A model generated the notes under the pieces. The model was given only the letters and a program-made list of their open reading frames with translations. It made no database searches and had not been told where the DNA came from. A program made the position numbers and the translations under genes. A stretch of 39,370 nucleotides of DNA from Balneola sp. (GTDB taxonomy: Bacteria; Bacteroidota; Rhodothermia; Balneolales; Balneolaceae), in the NCBI GenBank assembly GCA_002720745.1, contig PBJO01000001.1, forward strand, positions 95,386 to 134,755, in the 5' to 3' direction. Below, piece after piece: positions 36,776 to 39,370 of the stretch (position 1 is the first letter of the stretch; the number at the start of each line of letters is the position of its first letter).

Positions 36776-37606
36776 ATGAACCCGATAACCTTAAAACATA
36801 TTATTAAACAAGCACTAGCAGAAGATCTTGGTATGGGTGACTGGTCTAGCCAGTGGCTTTTTGATTCAACTACCCAAAAAAGTGGCCGCTTTGTGGCCAA
36901 ACAATCGGGGATTTTTTCGGGTCAAAAGATTCTAGAGCAGATATATACCGCATTGGGTGGTGGTGTCGAGGTTTTTTGGTCCATTGAAGATGGTCAAGCC
37001 TTTGAAGAAGGATCGGTTCTTACCAAGGTGAATGGTCCAGTTTCCACATTACTTAGCGGAGAACGCGTCATTTTAAATTTGCTACAGCACCTCACTGGAA
37101 TTGCTAGTTCAACTCAAGATCTCATTCTACGCCTAGATGATCCAAATATTAAGGTCGTTGATACGCGTAAAACCTTGCCTGGTTTACGAATGATCCAAAA
37201 ATATGCCGTACGATGTGGTGGGGGTTTTAACCATCGATTTAGGTTGGATGATGGAGTTATTATTAAAGATAATCATATTGCTGCTGCAGGAGGTATAGCA
37301 AAGGCAGTAGAAATGGTTCGAAAACAGCAAGGACATATGATAAAAATTGAAATAGAGGTAGAGACACTGAATCAAGTGCAACAAGCAGTGGATGCTGAGG
37401 TGGATGTTATTATGCTGGATAATCAAACTCCTGATCAGGTAAAAGAATTACGCAAGCATATTCCCAAATCGATAATAGTTGAATTATCAGGCGGAATAAA
37501 TCCAAATAATATTGCCGGATATAAAAACTGTGGGGCTGATGTAATTTCTGTGGGTTGGATTACCCATTCGGTAGAGGCATGTGATATTAGCTTCTATATT
37601 GACTAA
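36776..37606 (+). CDS. nadC: Nicotinate-nucleotide diphosphorylase (carboxylating)
   Basis: NadC (quinolinate phosphoribosyltransferase) makes nicotinate mononucleotide from quinolinate and PRPP. The 276-residue length is typical. Conserved segments are ALAEDLGMGDWSS, LNLLQHLTGIAS, VVDTRKTLPGLR, RCGGGFNHRFRLDDGVIIKDNH and the C-terminal IVELSGGINPNNI. The gene lies just upstream of nadA, which makes its substrate, about 176 bp away on the same strand. The ATG at 36776 has no strong ribosome site. nadB is not in view. Confidence 0.97.
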   Translation: MNPITLKHIIKQALAEDLGMGDWSSQWLFDSTTQKSGRFVAKQSGIFSGQKILEQIYTALGGGVEVFWSIEDGQAFEEGSVLTKVNGPVSTLLSGERVILNLLQHLTGIASSTQDLILRLDDPNIKVVDTRKTLPGLRMIQKYAVRCGGGFNHRFRLDDGVIIKDNHIAAAGGIAKAVEMVRKQQGHMIKIEIEVETLNQVQQAVDAEVDVIMLDNQTPDQVKELRKHIPKSIIVELSGGINPNNIAGYKNCGADVISVGWITHSVEACDISFYID

Positions 37607-37782
37607 ATATGTTGAATAAGGAAGATTTATGTAAAAAACCGTTTTTGTGGTCGTATGAACTGTTTCTAATAAAAATGCTATCTTTAACACGTTAACAAAT
37701 ATCTAAAAAAATAGAAACCTACTCGTTTCAAACAATACCAATTCAAATGACTCGAATTTAAGCTAAAACAATTTTTTTTTCT

Positions 37783-38892
37783 ATGGAGCTAAATGAATTA
37801 CTAGGTTTAGAAATCGATCTGCGAATTCCCAATCACTATAATGAATTAAGTAGTGATGAGATGTCGTGTCGTATATTAGAAATAAAAAGGCGTTTAGGTG
37901 CTCGTCTCTTTATCCCAGGACATCATTACCAAAAAGATGAAGTGATAGACTTTGCCGATATACGAGGTGATTCCTTAAAACTAGCTCAGATTTGTGCGGA
38001 AATACCAGAAGTAGAACACATTGTTTTTTGCGGGGTTCATTTTATGGCGGAAACAGCTGATATGTTGACCAAAGAAGATGTGCAGGTGATTTTACCAGAC
38101 ATGAGAGCCGGATGTTCGATGGCTGATATGGCCAACATTGAACAGACTGAGAAGGGTTGGGAGCGAATGCAAAAAATTTGGGGAGACACAATAATTCCAC
38201 TCACCTATGTAAATTCTACTGCAGCAATTAAAGGATTCGTTGGAAAATATGGAGGAGCATGTGTAACCTCGGGCAATGTGCATACCATGCTTAAATGGGC
38301 TTTCGAACAAAAAGAACGAATCCTTTTTTTACCAGATCAGCATTTGGGCCGGAATACTGCTTATAAATTAGGAATAGCATTAGAACACATGTGCATTTAT
38401 AACCCAGTAGATAACGAGTTCAAATTTGATGGTGCATGGGAAGATATTCGAGTCATTCTTTGGAAGGGGCATTGTTCCGTACACGAAAAATTCACACCCG
38501 AACATATAAAGCACGTTAAACTGCGCGACCCTGAAATACAGGTTATTGTACATCCTGAGTGTATTTTCAATGTAGTTCAAGACTCTGACTATACCGGCTC
38601 TACCAATTACATCATTCGTACTATCGAAGAAGCTCCAGCAGGATCTAAGTGGGCCATTGGAACCGAAATGAATTTAGTTAATCGTATAATCGCTGAACAT
38701 CCTAACAAACAAATCGAATCACTTAATCCCTTTATGTGTCCATGTTTAACTATGAATCGTATTGATCTTCCCCATCTATTATGGTCATTAGAAGAAATCG
38801 AGGCAGGGCGAGTGGTGAACCGTATTAAAGTAGATCCAGATATCGCAAAATATGCCGTTTTATCCTTAGAACGAATGTTAGAACTTAGTTAA
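37783..38892 (+). CDS. nadA: Quinolinate synthase (4Fe-4S)
   Basis: NadA condenses iminoaspartate with dihydroxyacetone phosphate to quinolinate, using a 4Fe-4S cluster as Lewis acid. The 369-residue protein belongs to the longer, Bacillus-like form. Candidate cluster cysteines are C111 (RAGCSMAD), C231 (GHCSVH), C260 (HPEC) and C319/C321 (MCPCL). Other conserved segments are [20 protein letters not shown] and [12 protein letters not shown]. With nadC it completes the quinolinate branch of NAD synthesis. I see no riboswitch in the 176 bp upstream. Confidence 0.97.
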   Translation: MELNELLGLEIDLRIPNHYNELSSDEMSCRILEIKRRLGARLFIPGHHYQKDEVIDFADIRGDSLKLAQICAEIPEVEHIVFCGVHFMAETADMLTKEDVQVILPDMRAGCSMADMANIEQTEKGWERMQKIWGDTIIPLTYVNSTAAIKGFVGKYGGACVTSGNVHTMLKWAFEQKERILFLPDQHLGRNTAYKLGIALEHMCIYNPVDNEFKFDGAWEDIRVILWKGHCSVHEKFTPEHIKHVKLRDPEIQVIVHPECIFNVVQDSDYTGSTNYIIRTIEEAPAGSKWAIGTEMNLVNRIIAEHPNKQIESLNPFMCPCLTMNRIDLPHLLWSLEEIEAGRVVNRIKVDPDIAKYAVLSLERMLELS

Positions 38893-38955
38893 GACACTGC
38901 TTTTTGGATTCTTACTTGGATTATTCGACGCCATACTTCCCATTTATTTGTAGAT

Positions 38956-38973
38956 TTCAGCTTTTTTGCTGAA
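38956..38973 (+). terminator. Hairpin after nadA
   Basis: TTCAGC and GCTGAA form a six-base stem with a T6 loop, about 65 bases after the nadA stop. A second, AT-only hairpin (38990-39007, AAAGTT/AACTTT) follows. Neither has a strong T tract, so termination is only a likely reading. Confidence 0.4.
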
Positions 38974-39068
38974 GTTATTGAACATGAATAAAGTTTATTT
39001 CAACTTTTAAAACGTCCTTCGTGACTTTAATTCATTTTACTAAAACCATTAATAAATATACATTTAGT

Positions 39069-39370
39069 ATGAATACTCGACCATTAAAAAAAATAGTTGT
39101 CCTTCTTTTACTTTGTTCTTTTATGACAGTGCTTCTGGTTGGAAATATGGCCAAATATGCACATGCTCAAGATCTGAAAATTCTCATTGATAGTCGATCA
39201 GACGATTTAGAAGATCGCGTAATAGAGTGGCGGCGTCACATACACCAAAATCCTGAGTTGTCTAATCGTGAATATAAAACGGCTGAGTATATCAACAAAC
39301 ACTTGACAGATTTGGGGCTAAAAGTCCAGACTGGAGTAGCTCATACAGGAGTAGTCGCTATTTTAGAAGG
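39069..39370 (+). CDS. Exported M20-family amidohydrolase (hippurate hydrolase-like), 3' truncated
   Basis: The open frame from the ATG at 39069 runs off the end of the window after about 100 codons. It begins with a basic N-terminus and a hydrophobic signal region (about residues 8-34, ending YAHAQ), so the protein is probably exported. It then shows the M20/IAA-amidohydrolase N-terminal pattern: WRRHIHQNPELSNREYKTAEYI and HTGVVAILEG. By family it would hydrolyse an N-acyl amino acid amide bond with two zinc ions. The metal-binding residues other than the HIHQNPEL region lie beyond the window. The signal peptide is unusual for M20D enzymes, which are mostly cytoplasmic. Confidence 0.85.
   Translation, partial: MNTRPLKKIVVLLLLCSFMTVLLVGNMAKYAHAQDLKILIDSRSDDLEDRVIEWRRHIHQNPELSNREYKTAEYINKHLTDLGLKVQTGVAHTGVVAILE

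Noticed and set aside
37609..37695. 28-codon frame between nadC and nadA (MLNKEDLCKK...)
   Set aside because: It is too short, has no convincing ribosome site and no known relative; a leader peptide role cannot be supported.
1..39370. tRNA, rRNA, CRISPR, transposase and attachment-site signals
   Set aside because: I found no T-loop/acceptor pairs in the gaps, no regularly spaced repeats, no transposase-like frames and no flanking duplications.

Overview
The window is a compact, ordinary-looking chromosomal segment with 34 protein-coding genes. 32 are complete and two are cut by the window edges. I found no rRNA, tRNA, CRISPR array, insertion sequence or prophage. No stretch over 300 bases lacks a gene; the longest gap is about 224 bp (19642-19865, between secA and rpmH). 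The gene content points to the Bacteroidota/Balneolota/Rhodothermota side of the tree, most likely a Balneola-like organism. The evidence is a PorX-type response regulator fused to a PglZ phosphatase domain, a secreted protein with a type IX secretion (T9SS) sorting domain, a ~1130-residue SecA with large insertions and no zinc tail, a propeller/Y_Y_Y sensor, low GC content and frequent TTG starts. The exact genus is inference.

Layout. 1-4727: a signalling block. A membrane propeller/Y_Y_Y sensor with a PP2C (RsbU/SpoIIE) phosphatase output converges on a three-gene unit encoding an RsbW-like kinase, a STAS antagonist and a class III nucleotide cyclase with GAF/PAS-type sensing regions. This block looks clearly more AT-rich than what follows. 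4835-7720: a secreted M16 zinc peptidase. 7803-10790: mnmE followed by an unusual photolyase/cryptochrome. 10866-13118: glycerol kinase and glycerol facilitator. 13185-16240: a POT peptide transporter, a DUF456 membrane protein and a polyphosphate glucokinase-like ROK kinase. 16252-22393: secA facing the classical rpmH-rnpA-yidC cluster, which lacks yidD; mnmE lies about 9 kb away on the other strand. 22487-26322: an orphan HsdR-N-like protein, then a tightly overlapping unit porX-tsaE-hypothetical-pnuC. 26517-29376: an alpha/beta hydrolase, an RluA-family pseudouridine synthase and TrhO. 29398-31170: a secreted HExxH protein with a T9SS sorting domain. 31320-33010: two overlapping HU-family genes, the second being an HU domain fused to a membrane anchor and a LysM-like domain. 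33029-36638: hemW, a gamma-carbonic anhydrase-like protein, a DsbA-like lipoprotein and a cysteine desulfurase. 36776-38892: nadC and nadA. 39069-end: the start of an exported M20 amidohydrolase.

How the genes work together. The first block can be read as a partner-switching circuit: the phosphatase dephosphorylates the STAS protein, the kinase phosphorylates it, and the co-transcribed cyclase could be an output or a parallel branch. porX and the T9SS-tagged protein suggest a working type IX secretion system encoded elsewhere. nadA, nadC and pnuC cover de novo NAD synthesis (without nadB in view) and salvage of an NAD precursor. secA, yidC, rnpA, rpmH, mnmE, tsaE, trhO and the RluA protein are housekeeping genes for translation, tRNA modification and protein export.

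The observation I would follow first is the HU/HU-TM-LysM gene pair, which is built as if to tether DNA to the envelope. After that come the AT-rich partner-switching/cyclase block and the photolyase with an altered electron-transfer chain. All calls are from reading the sequence; no database search or structure prediction was run.
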